Shown in pieces: positions 1 through 18,698 of a stretch of 64,000 bases of DNA. The stretch comes from Streptomyces asiaticus (GTDB lineage Bacteria; Actinomycetota; Actinomycetes; Streptomycetales; Streptomycetaceae): positions 186,001-250,000 of the forward strand of contig NZ_JAGSHX010000006.1 of NCBI RefSeq assembly GCF_018138715.1, written 5' to 3'. Positions within the stretch are counted from its first letter, which is position 1. Each line of letters starts with the position of its first letter. The position numbers were made by a program, and so were the translations under genes. A model generated the notes under the pieces. The model ran no database searches. It worked only from the letters and a program-made list of their open reading frames with translations, and was not told where the DNA came from.

Positions 1-2740
1 GGCCCGCGTACTCGGGGAGAGCGGCGGCGAAGTCGACCGTGCCGCCGTCGATGTGCGTCAGGGCGAGCGCGGTCAGCAGCGTACGGGGCTCGTCGCGGCC
101 CGGGCGCAGGACGGTGGCGAACACGGGCGCGGTGTCCGGGGTATCGGCGGAGGTCGGGTCGGCGGCCAGGGCGTCCTGGGCCATGGTGGTGAGGACGGCG
201 TCCGGCCCGAGTTCGAGGTAGCGCGTCACGCCTTCGCCGTGCAGGGTGCGCAGCCCGTCGTGGAACCGTACGGGCTCGCTGACGTGGCGCACCCAGTACT
301 CGGGGTCGCGGAGCTGCTCGGGGTCGGCCTGCCGACCGGTGATGTTGGAGATCACCGGGATGCGCGGGGCGTGGTAGGTGAGCCGCCGCGCCACCTCGCG
401 GAAGTCGTCGAGCATGGGAGCCAGGAGGGGCGAGTGGAAGGCGTGGCTGACCCGGAGCCGCTTGGTGCGGTGGCCCCGTTCCTTCAGGGTGCGGACGATC
501 TCGTCGACGGTTTCGGCGGCGCCGGACACGACCACCGAGGTGGGGCCGTTGACCGCGGCGAGCGCCACGCGGTCCTCATGGCCCGCGAGCAGAGGGAGGA
601 CCTGCTCCTCTGTGGCTTCGACGGCGGCCATCGCGCCGCCGGACGGCAGCGCCTGCATCAACCGGCCGCGAGCGGCCACCAGTTCGCAGGCGTCCGGCAG
701 GGACAGCACGCCCGCCACATGCGCCGCCACCAGTTCGCCGACGGAGTGTCCGGTCAGGAACGAGGGGGTGAGGCCGAACGACTCGACGAGCCGGAAGAGC
801 GCCGTCTCCAGGGCGAAGAGGGCCGCCTGGGTCACACCGGTACCGTGCAGGGCCCGCGCCTGGTCGGTGTCCTCCGCCGCGAAGAGGATCTCGCGGAGCG
901 GCCGGCCGGGCAGCGGATCGAGATGGGCGCAGACCTCGTCCAGGGTGGCGGCGAACACCTCGAACGTCCGGTACAGCTCACGGCCCATACCGGGCCGCTG
1001 GCTGCCCTGCCCCGTGAACATGAAGGCGGTGCCGCCGGAGCGGGTCGGCGCCGTGGCCCGGATCAGCCCGGGGTGGCTCTGGTCGTCGGCCAGGGCCCGC
1101 ACGGCGGCCAGCAGCTCGGCGCGGTCCTCGCCGATGGCCACGGCACGGTGTTCGAAGGCCGAGCGAGTGCGGGCCAGCGACCAGCCCACATCGGCCACGG
1201 GCAGCGCGGGGTGGGCGGTGAGATGGGCGGCGAGCGCCTCGGCCTGGTCCCGTAACGCCTGGCCGGTGCGGGCGGACACCGCCCAGGGCACCACGCGGCT
1301 CGCCGTCTCCGCGGCGGTCGGTTCAGGGGCCCGGTCCGACGCGGTGGGCTCGTCGGCGGGGGGCTGTTCGAGCAGCAGATGGGCGTTGGTCCCGGAGATG
1401 CCGAAGGAGGACACCGCGGCCCGGCGGGGCCGCTCGCCACGCGGCCATCCGACGGCTTCGGTGAGCAGGCGTACGGCGCCGGTGTCCCATGCCACGTGGG
1501 GCGTGGGCTCGTTGACGTTCAAGGTGGCGGGCAGCGTCTCATGTCGCATCGCCATGATCATCTTGATGACACCGGCCACGCCCGCGGCGCCCTGGGGGTG
1601 TCCGATGTTGGACTTGACCGATCCCAGCCACAGCGGCCGGTCCTCGGTACGGTCCTGGCCGTAGGTGGCGAGCAGCGCATCGGCCTCGATGGGATCGCCG
1701 AGGCGGGTTCCGGTGCCGTGCGCCTCCACGACGTCCACCTCGGCCGGGGACAGCCGTGCGTTCGCCAACGCCTGGAGGATGACGCGCTGTTGGGAGGGTC
1801 CGTTGGGCGCGGTCAGGCCGTTGGAGGCGCCGTCCTGGTTGATGGCCGAGCCCCGGATCACCGCCAGCACCCGGTGGCCGTGGCGCCGGGCGTCGGACAG
1901 CCGCTCCAACAGCACCAGGCCCACGCCCTCGGAGAAGGCGGTGCCGTCGGCGTCGGCGGAGAACGCCTTGCACCGGCCGTCGGGGGCCAGCCCGCGCTGC
2001 CGGGAGAACTCGGTGAAGACGTTCGGGATGGCCATCACCGTCACCCCGCCCGCCAGGGCCAGGGTGCACTCGCCCTGCCGCAGCGCCTGACCGGCCAGGT
2101 GCATCGCGACCAGCGAGGACGAGCACGCCGTGTCCACCGTGACGGCCGGCCCCTCCAGGCCGAGGGTGTACGCCACCCGGCCGGAGAGCACACTGGGCGC
2201 GTTGCCCGTCACCAGATAGCCCTCGGCGCTCTTCTCGATGTGCGGGGTGCCGAAGCCGGGCAGCGCGGTCCCGGCGTACACGCCCGTCGAGGTGCCCTTC
2301 AGCGAGACCGGGTCGATTCCGGCGCGTTCGAGGAGCTCCCAGGCCACCTCCAGCAGCAGCCGCTGCTGCGGGTCGATGGCCAGCGCCTCGCGCGGGCTGA
2401 TCCCGAAGAACTCGGGGTCGAAGCGGTCGGCGTCGTAGAGGAAGCCGCCCTCGCGGGCGTGGCTGGTGCCGGGCTGGTCCGGGTCCGGGTGGAACAGCCC
2501 TTCCAGGTCCCAGCCGCGGTCGTCGGGGAACTCCCCCATCGCATGCGCGCCGGAGGCCAGGAGCCGCCACAGCGCCTCGGGTGTGTCGGCCCCGCCGGGG
2601 TAGCGGCAGGCCATGCCGATCACGGCCACCGGCTCCTGGGAGCGGTCCTCCAGCTCGCGCAGCCGCTGACGCGTTTCGTGCAGATCGCCTGCCACTCGCC
2701 TCAGATAGTCGACCAGCTTCTCTTCATTAGCGTGCGTCAC
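1..2740 (-). CDS. Type I modular PKS, third gene of the line (partial: docking-KS-AT)
   Basis: This is the N-terminal part of an extension module; the rest lies beyond base 1. The start is a GTG at 2740, 41 bases after the preceding PKS gene. About 30 residues of N-terminal coiled-coil docking domain come first. The KS follows, with DTACSSS active Cys about 206 and an intact EAHGTGT His motif. The AT has GHSVGE Ser about 666 and an HAFH motif at about 766-769, which in this family marks malonyl-CoA specificity. Reductive domains cannot be judged because they are off the window. Inferred role: third extension, receiving the chain from the 2782-9486 protein by docking-domain contact. Confidence 0.95.
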   Translation of the reverse strand, partial: MTHANEEKLVDYLRRVAGDLHETRQRLRELEDRSQEPVAVIGMACRYPGGADTPEALWRLLASGAHAMGEFPDDRGWDLEGLFHPDPDQPGTSHAREGGFLYDADRFDPEFFGISPREALAIDPQQRLLLEVAWELLERAGIDPVSLKGTSTGVYAGTALPGFGTPHIEKSAEGYLVTGNAPSVLSGRVAYTLGLEGPAVTVDTACSSSLVAMHLAGQALRQGECTLALAGGVTVMAIPNVFTEFSRQRGLAPDGRCKAFSADADGTAFSEGVGLVLLERLSDARRHGHRVLAVIRGSAINQDGASNGLTAPNGPSQQRVILQALANARLSPAEVDVVEAHGTGTRLGDPIEADALLATYGQDRTEDRPLWLGSVKSNIGHPQGAAGVAGVIKMIMAMRHETLPATLNVNEPTPHVAWDTGAVRLLTEAVGWPRGERPRRAAVSSFGISGTNAHLLLEQPPADEPTASDRAPEPTAAETASRVVPWAVSARTGQALRDQAEALAAHLTAHPALPVADVGWSLARTRSAFEHRAVAIGEDRAELLAAVRALADDQSHPGLIRATAPTRSGGTAFMFTGQGSQRPGMGRELYRTFEVFAATLDEVCAHLDPLPGRPLREILFAAEDTDQARALHGTGVTQAALFALETALFRLVESFGLTPSFLTGHSVGELVAAHVAGVLSLPDACELVAARGRLMQALPSGGAMAAVEATEEQVLPLLAGHEDRVALAAVNGPTSVVVSGAAETVDEIVRTLKERGHRTKRLRVSHAFHSPLLAPMLDDFREVARRLTYHAPRIPVISNITGRQADPEQLRDPEYWVRHVSEPVRFHDGLRTLHGEGVTRYLELGPDAVLTTMAQDALAADPTSADTPDTAPVFATVLRPGRDEPRTLLTALALTHIDGGTVDFAAALPEYAG

Positions 2741-2781
2741 GGAGGATCACCCGGCCTTCAGCGAAGGGCGCGCCACGTTGT
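2741..2781 (-). repeat. 41-base PKS intergenic spacer, copy 2
   Basis: This spacer between the second and third PKS genes is the same length as the one at 9487-9527. Both share the core GCTGAAGGCCGGGTGA followed by a pyrimidine and CCTC, read on the minus strand. GAAGG in the core is the best ribosome-binding candidate for the downstream gene. The match suggests the junction was duplicated together with the flanking docking domains. Confidence 0.7.
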
Positions 2782-9486
<6,705 letters not shown>

Positions 9487-9527
9487 GAGGGTCACCCGGC
9501 CTTCAGCGATCGTCGCGCCCGGCACAT
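9487..9527 (-). repeat. 41-base PKS intergenic spacer, copy 1
   Basis: Spacer between the loading/module 1 gene and the module 2 gene. It has the same length and the same core as the spacer at 2741-2781. No terminator-like hairpin was seen, consistent with one transcript for all three PKS genes. Confidence 0.7.
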
Positions 9528-12500
9528 TCAGGACACACCAAGCTCGTTGTCAATAAACTCAAGGACCTGATCCGCGGAGGCGGACTCCAGCCTCTGGGCC
9601 GCGCTCATCTCATCCGTCGGCTGCCGTGGCACATGCGTGCTCGGAGGGACGATCGCGGTGGGGGTGGCGTCGGTGCCGTCGGAGGTCAGCCGTCGCACCA
9701 GGTGGTGGGCGATGCCCTCCGGGGTCGGATGTCTGAAGATCAGGGCCGCGGGCAGCCGCAGACCCGTGGCGGCCGCGAGGCGATCGCGCAGTTCGACGGC
9801 GGTCAGGGACTCGAAGCCCAGCTCCTTGAAGCTGGCGTCGGCGTGCACCGCCTCGGCATCGGTGTGCCCCAGCACGGTGGCGGCGTGGTCGCGCACCAGG
9901 CCGAGGAGGGTGCGGTAACGCTCCACGGCCGACAGCCGTGCCAGCCGGGCGGCCCAGTCGACGGACGACGCTCCAGCGGCGGCAGCGGCGGCGCGCCGCC
10001 GTACGCTTCCGCCACCGGCACTCTCGGTCGCCACCCGGCCGGTGTTCAGGGAGCGCAGCTGATCGGCGTCGGCGGGACGCAGCACCAGCGCATCGATCGT
10101 CAGCACCGGGGCGCCCACGGCATCCGCGACGACGACCCGCAGTTCACGCTCGCCCTCGGGCTCGGCGGTCCGCGGACGGGGGGTGAGTCGGACGCGTACG
10201 GCGGTGGCCTCGGCCGCCCACAGGGACACACCGCTGATGGCGAACGGCAGCCACATCCGGCCGTCGCCCTCCTCCGCCCGGGTCCGGTCCATCCGTTCCA
10301 TGCCGTCCATCAGCAGCGCCGGATGCAGCACCGCGTCCAGCAGGGCGGGGTGAATACCGAAGCCACCGGGCTCACCCGCGGCCTTGGGCAGCTCCACATC
10401 GGCCAGCAGATCCGCGCCGTCCCGCCACACCGCGCGCAGCCCCTGGAACGCGGCGCCGTAGCCGTATCCGGATGTGGCGATCCGTTCGTAGAACCCGTCG
10501 GTGTCCACCGGCCGCGCTCCCGGCGGGGGCCAGGTCCCGGGCAACTCCCCCGACCGGCTTTCCGGTACGGCGGGGCCGAGGACGCCCACGGCATGGCACA
10601 CCCAGTCGGTGTCGCCCCCCGTGCGCAGGCTGTCGTCGGGAAGGGAGTAGATCGCGATGTCGCGGCGTCCGTCGTCGGCGGGTGGACCCACCACCACCTG
10701 GACACATCGGCCGCCCGTCGCGGGCATCACCAGCGGCAGCCGCAGCGCGAGCTCCTCCACCGCACCGCAGCCGGCCTCGTCGGCCGCCCGCAGCGCCCAC
10801 TCCACCAGTGCGGCTCCTGGCACCAGGGCCACGCCCGCCACCACATGGTCGGCGAGCCAGCCATGCGTCTGCGGGGAGAGACGTCCGGTCAGCACATGGC
10901 CACTGCCGTCGGCGAGCCGCACCGCGGCGCCCAGCAGCGGGTGGTCCGCGGCGACCAGGCCGAGGGCGGCGGGGTCCCCGCCGGGCCCGCTGGGGGCGTC
11001 CAGCCAGTAGCGCCGGCGCTGGAAGGCGTACGTGGGCAGATCGACCGTACGGGGCGGGGGGTCGGCCGGGAAGGCGGCCGACCAGTCCACCTCGGCACCG
11101 GCGATGAACGCCTGCGCGACCGACTTCGTCAGCTGGGCCAGGTCCCCGTGGTCGCGCCGCAGGGTGGGCACCGCGGCAGCGCCGATCCCGGCGTGCTCGA
11201 AGCCCTCCCGCATCGCCATGGTGAGGACGGGATGGGTGCTGGCCTCGATGAACACCCGATGCCCTGCCGCCAGCAGCGCCTCGACGGCATCGGCGAACCG
11301 CACCCGCTCCCGCAGATTCCGCATCCAGTAGTCCGTGTCCAGCACGGAGCCATCGGCCCGGGCACCGGTCACGGTGGAGTAGAACACCACCCCGGAGGAT
11401 CCGGGCGCCTCGACCGGCTCAACTCCCCCGAGCAGCTTGGTGAGTTCAGCGGCGATCTCATCGACCTGGGGGCTGTGCGAGGCGTAGTCCACCTCGATCA
11501 GCCGCGCCCGCTCGCCCGCGTCCTGACACGCGGCCACCACAGTGGCCACCTGCTCCGGTGGCCCGGAGACGACGGTGGACTCGGGGCCGTTCACCACGGC
11601 CACCACGACCGCGGCGGCCCGGTCGCCGAGCCCGGACAGCAGATCCGTGGCCTGCTCCTGGCCCACGCCGAGGGAGGCCATGGCCCCGCCCCCGGCGAGC
11701 CGCCGCAGGGCCCGGCTGCGCAGCGCCACGACCTTCGCGCCGTCCTCCAGGGACAGCGCTCCCGCCACCACGGCCGCCGCGATCTCGCCCTGGCTGTGGC
11801 CCACCACGGCGGCGGGGCGCACACCGTACTCGGCCCATACGGCGGCCAGGGACACCATCGCCGCCCAGAGCACCGGCTGCACCACATCCACCCGGCTCAG
11901 CCCGGCGGCGCCTTCGGCTCCCCGCAGGACATCCGTGAGCGACCAGTCGACGTGCGGCGCGAGCGCTCGTTCGCACTCCGCCACCCGGGCGGCGAACACC
12001 GGTGAGGCGTCCAGCAGTCCGACGCCCATCCCGATCCACTGCGAGCCCTGCCCGGGGAACACCAGCACCGGGCCCGCGTCAACGGCCGCGCCGGAGCGGG
12101 TGGCGCCCGGGCCCACCACGCCCGGATGCGTCTCGTCGGCCGCCAACGCCGCGAGGGCGGCGGTGAGTTCGCCACGGTCCGCGCCGACCACCACCGCACG
12201 GTGGTCGAAGGCCGTCCGGGTGGTGATCAGCGACCAGCCCACGTCCCGGGGCGACGGTGTGTTGTCGGCGGCCGTGTGGGCGGCCAGCTCCCGGGCCTGT
12301 CCGCGCAGGGCCTCGGCGCTGCGGGCGCACAGCACCCAGGGCACCGGCCGGTCGTCCGCGTCCGGCAGCGCGCCGCTGGGGGCCGGTTCCGGCTCGGGGG
12401 CCTGCTCCACGATCAGATGCGCGTTGGTGCCGCTGATGCCGAAGGAGGACACGCCCGCGCGGCGAGGGCGTTCGTCGCGCGGCCAGTCCACCGGCTCGGT

Positions 12501-15500
12501 CAGCAGCCGCACCGCGCCGCCGTCCCAGTTGACGTGGGGGCTGGGCGCGTCGATGTGCAAGGTGGCGGGCAGCAGTCCGTGCCGCATGGCCATCACCATC
12601 TTGATGACGCCCGCCACGCCGGCCGCGGCCTGGGTGTGGCCGATGTTGGACTTCAGCGAGCCCAGCCACAGGGGCCGCTCTTCCGGCCGCTCCCGCCCGT
12701 ACGTGGCGAGCAGGGCCTGGGCCTCGATCGGGTCCCCCAGCGTGGTTCCGGTGCCATGGGCCTCGACGGCGTCCACGTCGGCCGGGGACAGCCGGGCGTC
12801 GGCGAGGGCCTGGCGGATCACCCGCTGCTGGGAGGGGCCGTTGGGCGCGGTCAGGCCGTTGGAGGCGCCGTCCTGGTTGACGGCCGAGCCCCGGATCACC
12901 GCGAGCACCCGGTGGCCGTTCCGCCGGGCCTCGGACAGCCGCTCCAGGAGCAGCAGGCCGACGCCCTCGCCCCATCCGGTGCCGTCGGCGGCGGCCGCGA
13001 ACGGCTTGCACCGCCCGTCGGGGGCCAGGCCGCGCTGGCGGGAGAAGCCGGTGAACATGCCGGGTGCGGCCATCACCGTCACCCCTCCGGCCAGGGCGAG
13101 CGCGCACTCGCCCTGCCGCAGCGCCCGCACCGCGAGATGGATCGCCACGAGCGAGGACGAACACGCCGTGTCCACCGACACCGCGGGCCCCTCCAGACCG
13201 AAGGTGAACGCCACCCGGCCGGACACCACACTGGGGGTGCCGCCGGTCAGCAGATGGCCGTCGAGCCCCTTGGGCGCCTCGTGCAGCCGGGGGCCGTAGT
13301 CCTGGGGCATCACTCCGACGAACACCCCGGTGGGGCTGGACTGGAGGGCGGTGGAGCGGATGCCCGCCCGTTCGAAGGTCTGCCACGCGGTTTCCAGCAG
13401 CAGCCGCTGCTGTGGGTCGGTGGCGAGCGCCTCCCGGGGGCTGATCCCGAAGAACTCCGCGTCGAACTCCGGTGCGTCGTAGAGGAAGCCGCCCTCGTGG
13501 GCGTAGCTGGTGCCGGGGCGGTCCTGGTCGGGGTCGAAGAGTCCGGCCAGGTCCCAGCCGCGGTCCCGGGGGAACTCCCCGATCGCGTCGACGCCCTCGG
13601 TCACCAGCCGCCACAGCACCTCGGGCGAGTCGACGCCGCCGGGGAAGCGGCAGCCCATGGCCACCACCGCGATCGGCTCGTCGGCGTCGCACGCCGCGGG
13701 AGTCGTCGGCGCGGGCGGGGTGGCGGCAGGGGTGATGTGGGCGCGCAGGTGGTCGGCGACGGCCAGGGGCGTGGGGTGGTCGAAGGTGAGCGTGGCGGTC
13801 AGGGGCAGCCCGGTGGCGGCGCCGAGCCGCTCGCTGAGTTCGGTCGCCGCGAGAGAGTCGAAGCCCAGCTCCTTGAAGGTGAGGCCGGGATCGATGGCAT
13901 CCGGCTCGGAGTGTCCGAGGACGAGGGCCACTTGGGTCCGTACGACCTCGAGCGGGTCCCGGCCCGGCGCCGTGTCGCGGGGCCCGGCCGTCTCTCCCAC
14001 GGGCGCCGCCTGGTCCGGGGCGGCCTCCGTCCCGGTGGTGTGAGTGCCCCGCGCGATGGGTTCGGGTGAGGTGGTGGGCCAGTAGCGGTCCCGCTGGAAG
14101 GCGTACGTCGGCAGGGAGACCCGCTGCCGGGGGTGCCCGGCGCAGGCCCGGTCCCAGGCCACTTCGGCGCCGCGGACATACGTCTGGGCCATGGCGGCGG
14201 CGAAGGTGCGTACCTCGGGCCGGTCGCGGCGCAGTGCCGCCACCGCGGCCGGGCGTGGCCGCCCGGGGGCCGGACCGGGCCGCCCGGGGGCCGGACCGGG
14301 CCGTGCGGGGGCCGGACCGGGGCGTGCGGCGAGGCATTCGCGGGTCATGGCGGTGAGCGGGGCGTCCGGTCCGAGTTCGAGGAAGGTGGTGACACCGGCG
14401 TCCAGGAGGGTGTGCACTCCGTCCATGAAGCGCACCGCGTGGCGGGCGTGCCGGGCCCAGTAGTCCGGTGTGGCGAGCTCCGAGGCGGTGGCGAGCCGTC
14501 CCGTCACATTGGAGACGATGGGAATGGCCGGTGCGGAGAAGGTCAGCCCGGAGGCGACGGCACGCAGTTCGTCGAGCATGGTGTCCATGTGCGGCGAGTG
14601 GAAGGCATGGCTGACCTTCAGCAGCCGGGCCTTGCGGCCGCGCTCGCGCCATGTGGCGGCGGTCGCGTGGACGGCGTCGTGGTCACCCGAAATCACCACG
14701 GACGAAGGCCCGTTGACGGCGGCGAGGTCCAGCCGGTCCTCCCACCCGGCGAGCAGTCCCGCGGCCTCGTCCGCGTCGGCCTGGAGCGCGGCCATGGCGC
14801 CCTTCGCCGTGATGGCCTGCATCAGCCGGCCGCGGGCGGCCACCAGGGTGCAGGCGTCGGGCAGGGTGAGCACACCGGCCACATGGGCCGCGGCGATCTC
14901 GCCGACCGAGTGGCCCATCAGATGGCCGGGGGTGAGCCCCCAGGATTCGGCCAGCCGGTAGAGCGCCACCTCGATGGCGAACAGCGCGGGCTGGGTGTAC
15001 GCGGTGCGGTCGAGCAACTCCGCTCGCGGGGACGGAGGTTCGGCGGACAGCACATCGCGCAACGGCTCCGGCAACTGCCCGTCCAGACAGTCGCACACCT
15101 CGTCCAGCGCCGCGGCGAAGACCGGATAGGCGGCGTGGAGCTCACGGCCCATGGCCGCTCGCTGGCTGCCCTGGCCGCTGAAGAGGACGGCGAGACCGCC
15201 GTCCGTGGCCCTGCCCCGCATCACTCCGGCGGTCTCCGTGCCGTTGGCCAGCGCGTCCAGTCCGCTCAGCAGCTCGTCGGCGCCCTTCCCGAGGATCACG
15301 GCGCGGTGGGCGAAGGCGGTCCGGGTGGTGGCCAGGGAGTGTCCGATGTCGGCCGGGGAGAGGCCGTCGTGGTCCGCCAGATGGTCCCGTAGCCGCTCGG
15401 CCTGGGCGCGCAGCGCCGCGGGGGTCTTCGCGGAGATCGGCCAGGCCACGACCGGGGGCGCGAGGGTGTCGGCGGGGGCGGGCGCGGATACGGGTGCGGG

Positions 15501-16913
15501 CGCGGGCGCGGGCGCTTCGCCGAGGACGAGATGGCAGTTGGTGCCGCCCATGCCGAAGGAGCTGACCCCGGCGAGCAGCGGCCGGTTCGGGCGGGGCCAC
15601 TCGCCGAGCCGGTCCTGGACCCGCAGCCCGAGTTCGGCCAGCGGGATCCGTGGGTTCGGAGTGGTGAAGTGGAGGCTGGCCGGGAGCAGTCGGTGGGTGA
15701 TGGCGAGGGCGGTCTTGAGCAGTCCCACGATGCCCGCGGCGCCCTCGAGGTGGCCCACGTTGGTCTTGGCGGAGCCGACGAGCAGCGGTGTGCCGTCGGT
15801 CCGTACGGTGCCGAGCGCGGCGCCGAGTGCCGCCGCCTCGACGGGGTCGCCGACGGGGGTTCCGGTGCCGTGCAGCTCGACGTACTGGACCGCGTCGGGT
15901 AAGACTCCGGCCCGCCGGTGGGCGGTGCGCACCACGTCCTCCTGGGCCGCCGGGCTGGGGGACGTCAGCCCGTCGGTGGCGCCGTCGTTGTTGACGGCGG
16001 TCGCGTGGATGACGCAGTACACCGGGTCGCCGTCGCGTACGGCCGCGGCGAGTGGCTTGAGGAGGACCGCCGCGCCGCCCTCGCCACGGACGAATCCGTT
16101 GGCACGGGCGTCGAAGGTGTGGCAGCGCCCGTCCGGGGAGAGCCCGCCGAACTGGGCGGCGGCGGCCGCCATGCTGTCCTCGGTGAGGATGAGGTTGACG
16201 CCTCCGGCCAGGGCCAGGGTGCACTCCTGGCGGCGCAGGCTCTCGCAGGCGGTGTGCACGGCCACCAGCGAGGAGGACTGTGCGGTGTCGACGGTGAGGC
16301 TGGGGCCGCGCAGACCGTAGCCGTAGGAGACCCGGTTGGCGATGATGCTGCGGTGGACACCGGTCATGGCGTGCCGGGTGGCCGCGGTGGCGTCCCGGCG
16401 CAGCAGTGCGGCGTACTCGTCCCAGATGGCGCCGACGAACACCCCGGTCGGGGTGTCCTTCAGCGTGCCGGGGCGGATTCCCGCGTCCTCGAACGCCTCC
16501 CAGGCGAGTTCGAGCATCAGCCGCTGCTGCGGGTCCATGGCCGTGGCCTCGCGGGGCGAGATGCCGAAGAAGGAGGCGTCGAAGGTGTCGACGCGGTCCA
16601 GGAAGCCGCCGTACCAGGTCGGGGCCGCCCGGCCGGAACCGTCGCTGACGGGACCCTCGGCGGCGGGACCGTCGGGGGCGGTGCCCTCGGTGACGGAGCC
16701 ATCCGTGGCAGAGCCATCCGTGGCAGAGCCATCCGTGGCGGAGGCGCCGGTCCGGCGGCGGTCGTCCGGCATGGTGGTGATGGCGTTCCCGCCCTGCCGC
16801 AGCAGCCGCCAGAAGGCCGACGGGCTGGGTGCGTGGGGCAGGCGGCAGGCCATCCCCACCACGGCGATGGGCTCCGGGTGCTGAGGTGTGCGAGTGGGCT
16901 CGGCGCTATCCAT
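9528..16913 (-). CDS. Type I modular PKS, loading module plus module 1 (KSQ-AT-ACP-KS-AT-DH-ACP)
   Basis: This 2461-residue starter protein begins at ATG 16913; the only upstream in-frame codons before a stop are non-starts. The first KS has Gln 212 in place of the active Cys (DTAQSSS), the hallmark of a decarboxylating KSQ. The loading AT has Ser 669 and HAFH near 768 (malonyl), so an acetyl starter is predicted. ACP1 Ser is near 1019. Module 1 has KS Cys near 1251, AT Ser near 1706 with YASH near 1809 (methylmalonyl), DH His near 2021 with HxxxGxxxxP and a matching Asp near 2191, and ACP2 Ser near 2366. No KR or ER lies between DH and ACP2. The tail is a docking segment ending FIDNELGVS. 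Two in-frame tandem repeats lie in the loading module. Confidence 0.97.
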   Translation of the reverse strand: MDSAEPTRTPQHPEPIAVVGMACRLPHAPSPSAFWRLLRQGGNAITTMPDDRRRTGASATDGSATDGSATDGSVTEGTAPDGPAAEGPVSDGSGRAAPTWYGGFLDRVDTFDASFFGISPREATAMDPQQRLMLELAWEAFEDAGIRPGTLKDTPTGVFVGAIWDEYAALLRRDATAATRHAMTGVHRSIIANRVSYGYGLRGPSLTVDTAQSSSLVAVHTACESLRRQECTLALAGGVNLILTEDSMAAAAAQFGGLSPDGRCHTFDARANGFVRGEGGAAVLLKPLAAAVRDGDPVYCVIHATAVNNDGATDGLTSPSPAAQEDVVRTAHRRAGVLPDAVQYVELHGTGTPVGDPVEAAALGAALGTVRTDGTPLLVGSAKTNVGHLEGAAGIVGLLKTALAITHRLLPASLHFTTPNPRIPLAELGLRVQDRLGEWPRPNRPLLAGVSSFGMGGTNCHLVLGEAPAPAPAPVSAPAPADTLAPPVVAWPISAKTPAALRAQAERLRDHLADHDGLSPADIGHSLATTRTAFAHRAVILGKGADELLSGLDALANGTETAGVMRGRATDGGLAVLFSGQGSQRAAMGRELHAAYPVFAAALDEVCDCLDGQLPEPLRDVLSAEPPSPRAELLDRTAYTQPALFAIEVALYRLAESWGLTPGHLMGHSVGEIAAAHVAGVLTLPDACTLVAARGRLMQAITAKGAMAALQADADEAAGLLAGWEDRLDLAAVNGPSSVVISGDHDAVHATAATWRERGRKARLLKVSHAFHSPHMDTMLDELRAVASGLTFSAPAIPIVSNVTGRLATASELATPDYWARHARHAVRFMDGVHTLLDAGVTTFLELGPDAPLTAMTRECLAARPGPAPARPGPAPGRPGPAPGRPRPAAVAALRRDRPEVRTFAAAMAQTYVRGAEVAWDRACAGHPRQRVSLPTYAFQRDRYWPTTSPEPIARGTHTTGTEAAPDQAAPVGETAGPRDTAPGRDPLEVVRTQVALVLGHSEPDAIDPGLTFKELGFDSLAATELSERLGAATGLPLTATLTFDHPTPLAVADHLRAHITPAATPPAPTTPAACDADEPIAVVAMGCRFPGGVDSPEVLWRLVTEGVDAIGEFPRDRGWDLAGLFDPDQDRPGTSYAHEGGFLYDAPEFDAEFFGISPREALATDPQQRLLLETAWQTFERAGIRSTALQSSPTGVFVGVMPQDYGPRLHEAPKGLDGHLLTGGTPSVVSGRVAFTFGLEGPAVSVDTACSSSLVAIHLAVRALRQGECALALAGGVTVMAAPGMFTGFSRQRGLAPDGRCKPFAAAADGTGWGEGVGLLLLERLSEARRNGHRVLAVIRGSAVNQDGASNGLTAPNGPSQQRVIRQALADARLSPADVDAVEAHGTGTTLGDPIEAQALLATYGRERPEERPLWLGSLKSNIGHTQAAAGVAGVIKMVMAMRHGLLPATLHIDAPSPHVNWDGGAVRLLTEPVDWPRDERPRRAGVSSFGISGTNAHLIVEQAPEPEPAPSGALPDADDRPVPWVLCARSAEALRGQARELAAHTAADNTPSPRDVGWSLITTRTAFDHRAVVVGADRGELTAALAALAADETHPGVVGPGATRSGAAVDAGPVLVFPGQGSQWIGMGVGLLDASPVFAARVAECERALAPHVDWSLTDVLRGAEGAAGLSRVDVVQPVLWAAMVSLAAVWAEYGVRPAAVVGHSQGEIAAAVVAGALSLEDGAKVVALRSRALRRLAGGGAMASLGVGQEQATDLLSGLGDRAAAVVVAVVNGPESTVVSGPPEQVATVVAACQDAGERARLIEVDYASHSPQVDEIAAELTKLLGGVEPVEAPGSSGVVFYSTVTGARADGSVLDTDYWMRNLRERVRFADAVEALLAAGHRVFIEASTHPVLTMAMREGFEHAGIGAAAVPTLRRDHGDLAQLTKSVAQAFIAGAEVDWSAAFPADPPPRTVDLPTYAFQRRRYWLDAPSGPGGDPAALGLVAADHPLLGAAVRLADGSGHVLTGRLSPQTHGWLADHVVAGVALVPGAALVEWALRAADEAGCGAVEELALRLPLVMPATGGRCVQVVVGPPADDGRRDIAIYSLPDDSLRTGGDTDWVCHAVGVLGPAVPESRSGELPGTWPPPGARPVDTDGFYERIATSGYGYGAAFQGLRAVWRDGADLLADVELPKAAGEPGGFGIHPALLDAVLHPALLMDGMERMDRTRAEEGDGRMWLPFAISGVSLWAAEATAVRVRLTPRPRTAEPEGERELRVVVADAVGAPVLTIDALVLRPADADQLRSLNTGRVATESAGGGSVRRRAAAAAAGASSVDWAARLARLSAVERYRTLLGLVRDHAATVLGHTDAEAVHADASFKELGFESLTAVELRDRLAAATGLRLPAALIFRHPTPEGIAHHLVRRLTSDGTDATPTAIVPPSTHVPRQPTDEMSAAQRLESASADQVLEFIDNELGVS
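14260..14322 (-). repeat. 21-bp in-frame tandem repeat, three copies
   Basis: Three near-identical 21-base units sit at the C-terminal end of the loading AT. They encode a repeated Arg-Pro-Gly-Pro-Ala-Pro-Gly-like unit. The length is a multiple of three, so gain or loss of a unit keeps the frame. It looks like a slippage-prone linker. Confidence 0.85.
16696..16740 (-). repeat. 15-bp in-frame tandem repeat, three copies
   Basis: The plus-strand unit GAGCCATCCGTGGCA occurs three times in a row. It encodes Ala-Thr-Asp-Gly-Ser repeats in an acidic, Ser/Gly-rich insertion near residues 58-72 of the KSQ domain. The insertion sits between conserved KS motifs and probably forms a flexible surface loop. 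Confidence 0.9.
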
Positions 16914-17157
16914 CGCACCCCATACGGCGCTCGGCGAACGGCTGCGTGTTCGTGGTCATGGGCGGCACTCCCGCTCCGGATTGTTGATCGGTGCGAGCAC
17001 GTGGCCCATCGTGGGGCGCGGTTCTAAAGCAAGACCAAATAGGCCACGGCCGGTGACTTTAGAGACGCGTTACCGGAACCCCGGACGATCGCTTGAGCGG
17101 GTGAGCCTTTATGTGCCCTGGGCCGACCCGATCTTTCGAGCACACAGGAGGAGTGCC
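16914..17157. promoter_or_regulatory. Divergent promoter region, PKS genes / methyltransferase
   Basis: This 244-base region lies between the leftward PKS operon and the rightward methyltransferase. Its middle (about 17030-17060) is AT-richer than its surroundings. The methyltransferase side carries a strong AGGAGGAG ribosome-binding site. No convincing -35/-10 pair or SARP repeat set was found. It is the natural place for cluster-specific activator binding. Confidence 0.5.
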
Positions 17158-17970
17158 ATGACCTCTCCCTCGGCCGTGCCACCGGGCGGCACGGTGTCGG
17201 ACTACTACAGCTCGCTGGGCCCGCTTCTCCAGATGGCGTGGGACGACAACTTCCACTTCGGCTACTGGGACGGCCCGTCCGATACCCGTTCGGTGCAAGA
17301 GGCCACCGATCGCTTCACGGATCTGCTGATCGAACGGCTGCGGGTGGGGCCGGGAGACCGGGTACTGGATGCCGGCTGCGGTATCGGGAAACCGGCGATG
17401 CGGCTGGCGTCCGCCACCGGCGCCAATGTCCTGGGCGTCACGATCAGCGAGCTCCAGGTCAAACAGGCGACCGAATCCGCCCGGCTGGCCGAGCTGTCCG
17501 ACCGGGTGGCATTCCAATACGCCGACGCCATGGCGATGCCTTTCGACGACGCGGCTTTCGACGCCGTACTCGCATTCGAATCGATCAATCACATGGACCG
17601 TCCGACGGCGCTGCGGGAGATGGCCCGTGTGCTGCGGCCGGGTGGCCGGGTGGTGCTCACGGATGTCACCCCGCCGAGCGACGGCAGTTATCAGCCGGAC
17701 GACGATCCCGCCGTGGTCACCTCGCTGACCCGGCTGGAGGACTGGCCCGGGCTGGTCGGTGACGCCGGGCTGGTGCTCGATGAGCTGACCGATGTCACCG
17801 AGAACACCAAGGACACCGCCAACCGAATGATCGACGGCATCCTGCGCTGTCGCCGCGAGTTCGAAGCGCGCCACGGGGTCAGCGTGCAGGAGGTACTGGA
17901 CGCCGCCAAGTCGGCGCTGCCCACCGTGCCCAGCGCCGGCTGCGCCATCGTGGTGGCCCACAAGCCCTGA
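17158..17970 (+). CDS. Class I SAM-dependent methyltransferase of the PKS cluster
   Basis: A 270-residue methyltransferase. The ATG at 17158 follows an AGGAGGAG site with good spacing. Motif I reads VLDAGCGIG at residues 69-77, followed by an acidic residue after the second strand and a DAAFDAVLAFES motif typical of the UbiE/Methyltransf_11 group. An N-terminal segment rich in Tyr and Trp (DDNFHFGYWDG) resembles antibiotic O-methyltransferases such as those annotated as 27-O-demethylrifamycin methyltransferases. It is divergent from the PKS genes and shares their upstream region, so a polyketide tailoring role is likely. The methylated atom (O or C) cannot be read from sequence. Confidence 0.88.
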   Translation: MTSPSAVPPGGTVSDYYSSLGPLLQMAWDDNFHFGYWDGPSDTRSVQEATDRFTDLLIERLRVGPGDRVLDAGCGIGKPAMRLASATGANVLGVTISELQVKQATESARLAELSDRVAFQYADAMAMPFDDAAFDAVLAFESINHMDRPTALREMARVLRPGGRVVLTDVTPPSDGSYQPDDDPAVVTSLTRLEDWPGLVGDAGLVLDELTDVTENTKDTANRMIDGILRCRREFEARHGVSVQEVLDAAKSALPTVPSAGCAIVVAHKP

Positions 17971-18698
17971 ATCGGCGGGGGCAGCGGGCGGCAAACCTGA
18001 CAGTTATTCGAGAATCCTTCATGGGTCCCGCGCAGACGGAATTTTCCACTCCTCATCAAAGCGGCGCCAAGGGGCCCATGATCTCGCAAGATGCGCTTGT
18101 CCCGGCCGATGCGATCCGCGTATTCTCTTTCGCGGACTGCAACACCTCAAGTGCGGGATATCCGGACTCCGATCTTCCGGACCGTATTGCGAATACCCGC
18201 TCCGCACCGTCGAGGATGCCGCCTCGAGGGCGCGTATATCCGGATTCTAGGCGAGGTGGGTAGTCATAGGACTCGCTTACGATGTGGGGCACCTGCCGAA
18301 GGCGTCGATCTCGTCCATCCTCTGATTCCTCGGCAGGTCCGCGATAAAAGAGGGGTGAGTAATGGCAGTCGCGAACGGCGTGCGTCAGTGGATCCGGCGG
18401 CACCGCCCGTACCCGTCCAGTGCGGAGCGGCCGGACCACTTTCCACACGCAAGCGGCTCGGCACGTGCCCACTTCCCATCCCCTTCGGGGTCGACGGACT
18501 CCGGGGACGTGACAATTCCAGCGCGCCACCCGGACGGCAAGGGTCGACGATCCGCATGGACCGCCAGAGCCCGACCCGCACACGCGTTCGCCTCCGGAAG
18601 CAGACCGCCCTCGAAATCGAGCGAACACACAGACAACCCCGCGGGCAATTCCGGCAAAGGCGCCGACTGTCCCATGACCGCACTCGTCGGCGACTCGG
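17971..18698. promoter_or_regulatory. Long intergenic region upstream of the SARP gene
   Basis: This 728-base stretch has no convincing gene and is less GC-rich than its flanks, especially 18000-18260. It contains a perfect inverted repeat TCGAGG-N6-CCTCGA at 18210-18227 and a direct repeat ATATCCGGA at 18158-18166 and 18236-18244. TACGAT near 18279 is a weak -10 candidate. A 119-codon ORF from 18362 has a fair ribosome-binding site but low-complexity Arg/Ser/Pro composition and runs into the SARP start, so it is not called. The region probably carries the regulator's promoter and operators. Confidence 0.5.

Noticed and set aside
16922..16969. Short [20 protein letters not shown] before the loading-module gene
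   Set aside because: No convincing ribosome-binding site and no conserved feature; probably chance.
17093..17140. TTGAGCG, GTGAGCC and TCGAGCA heptamers resembling SARP-binding repeats
   Set aside because: Spacings of 8 and about 35 bases do not fit the usual 11-base phasing.
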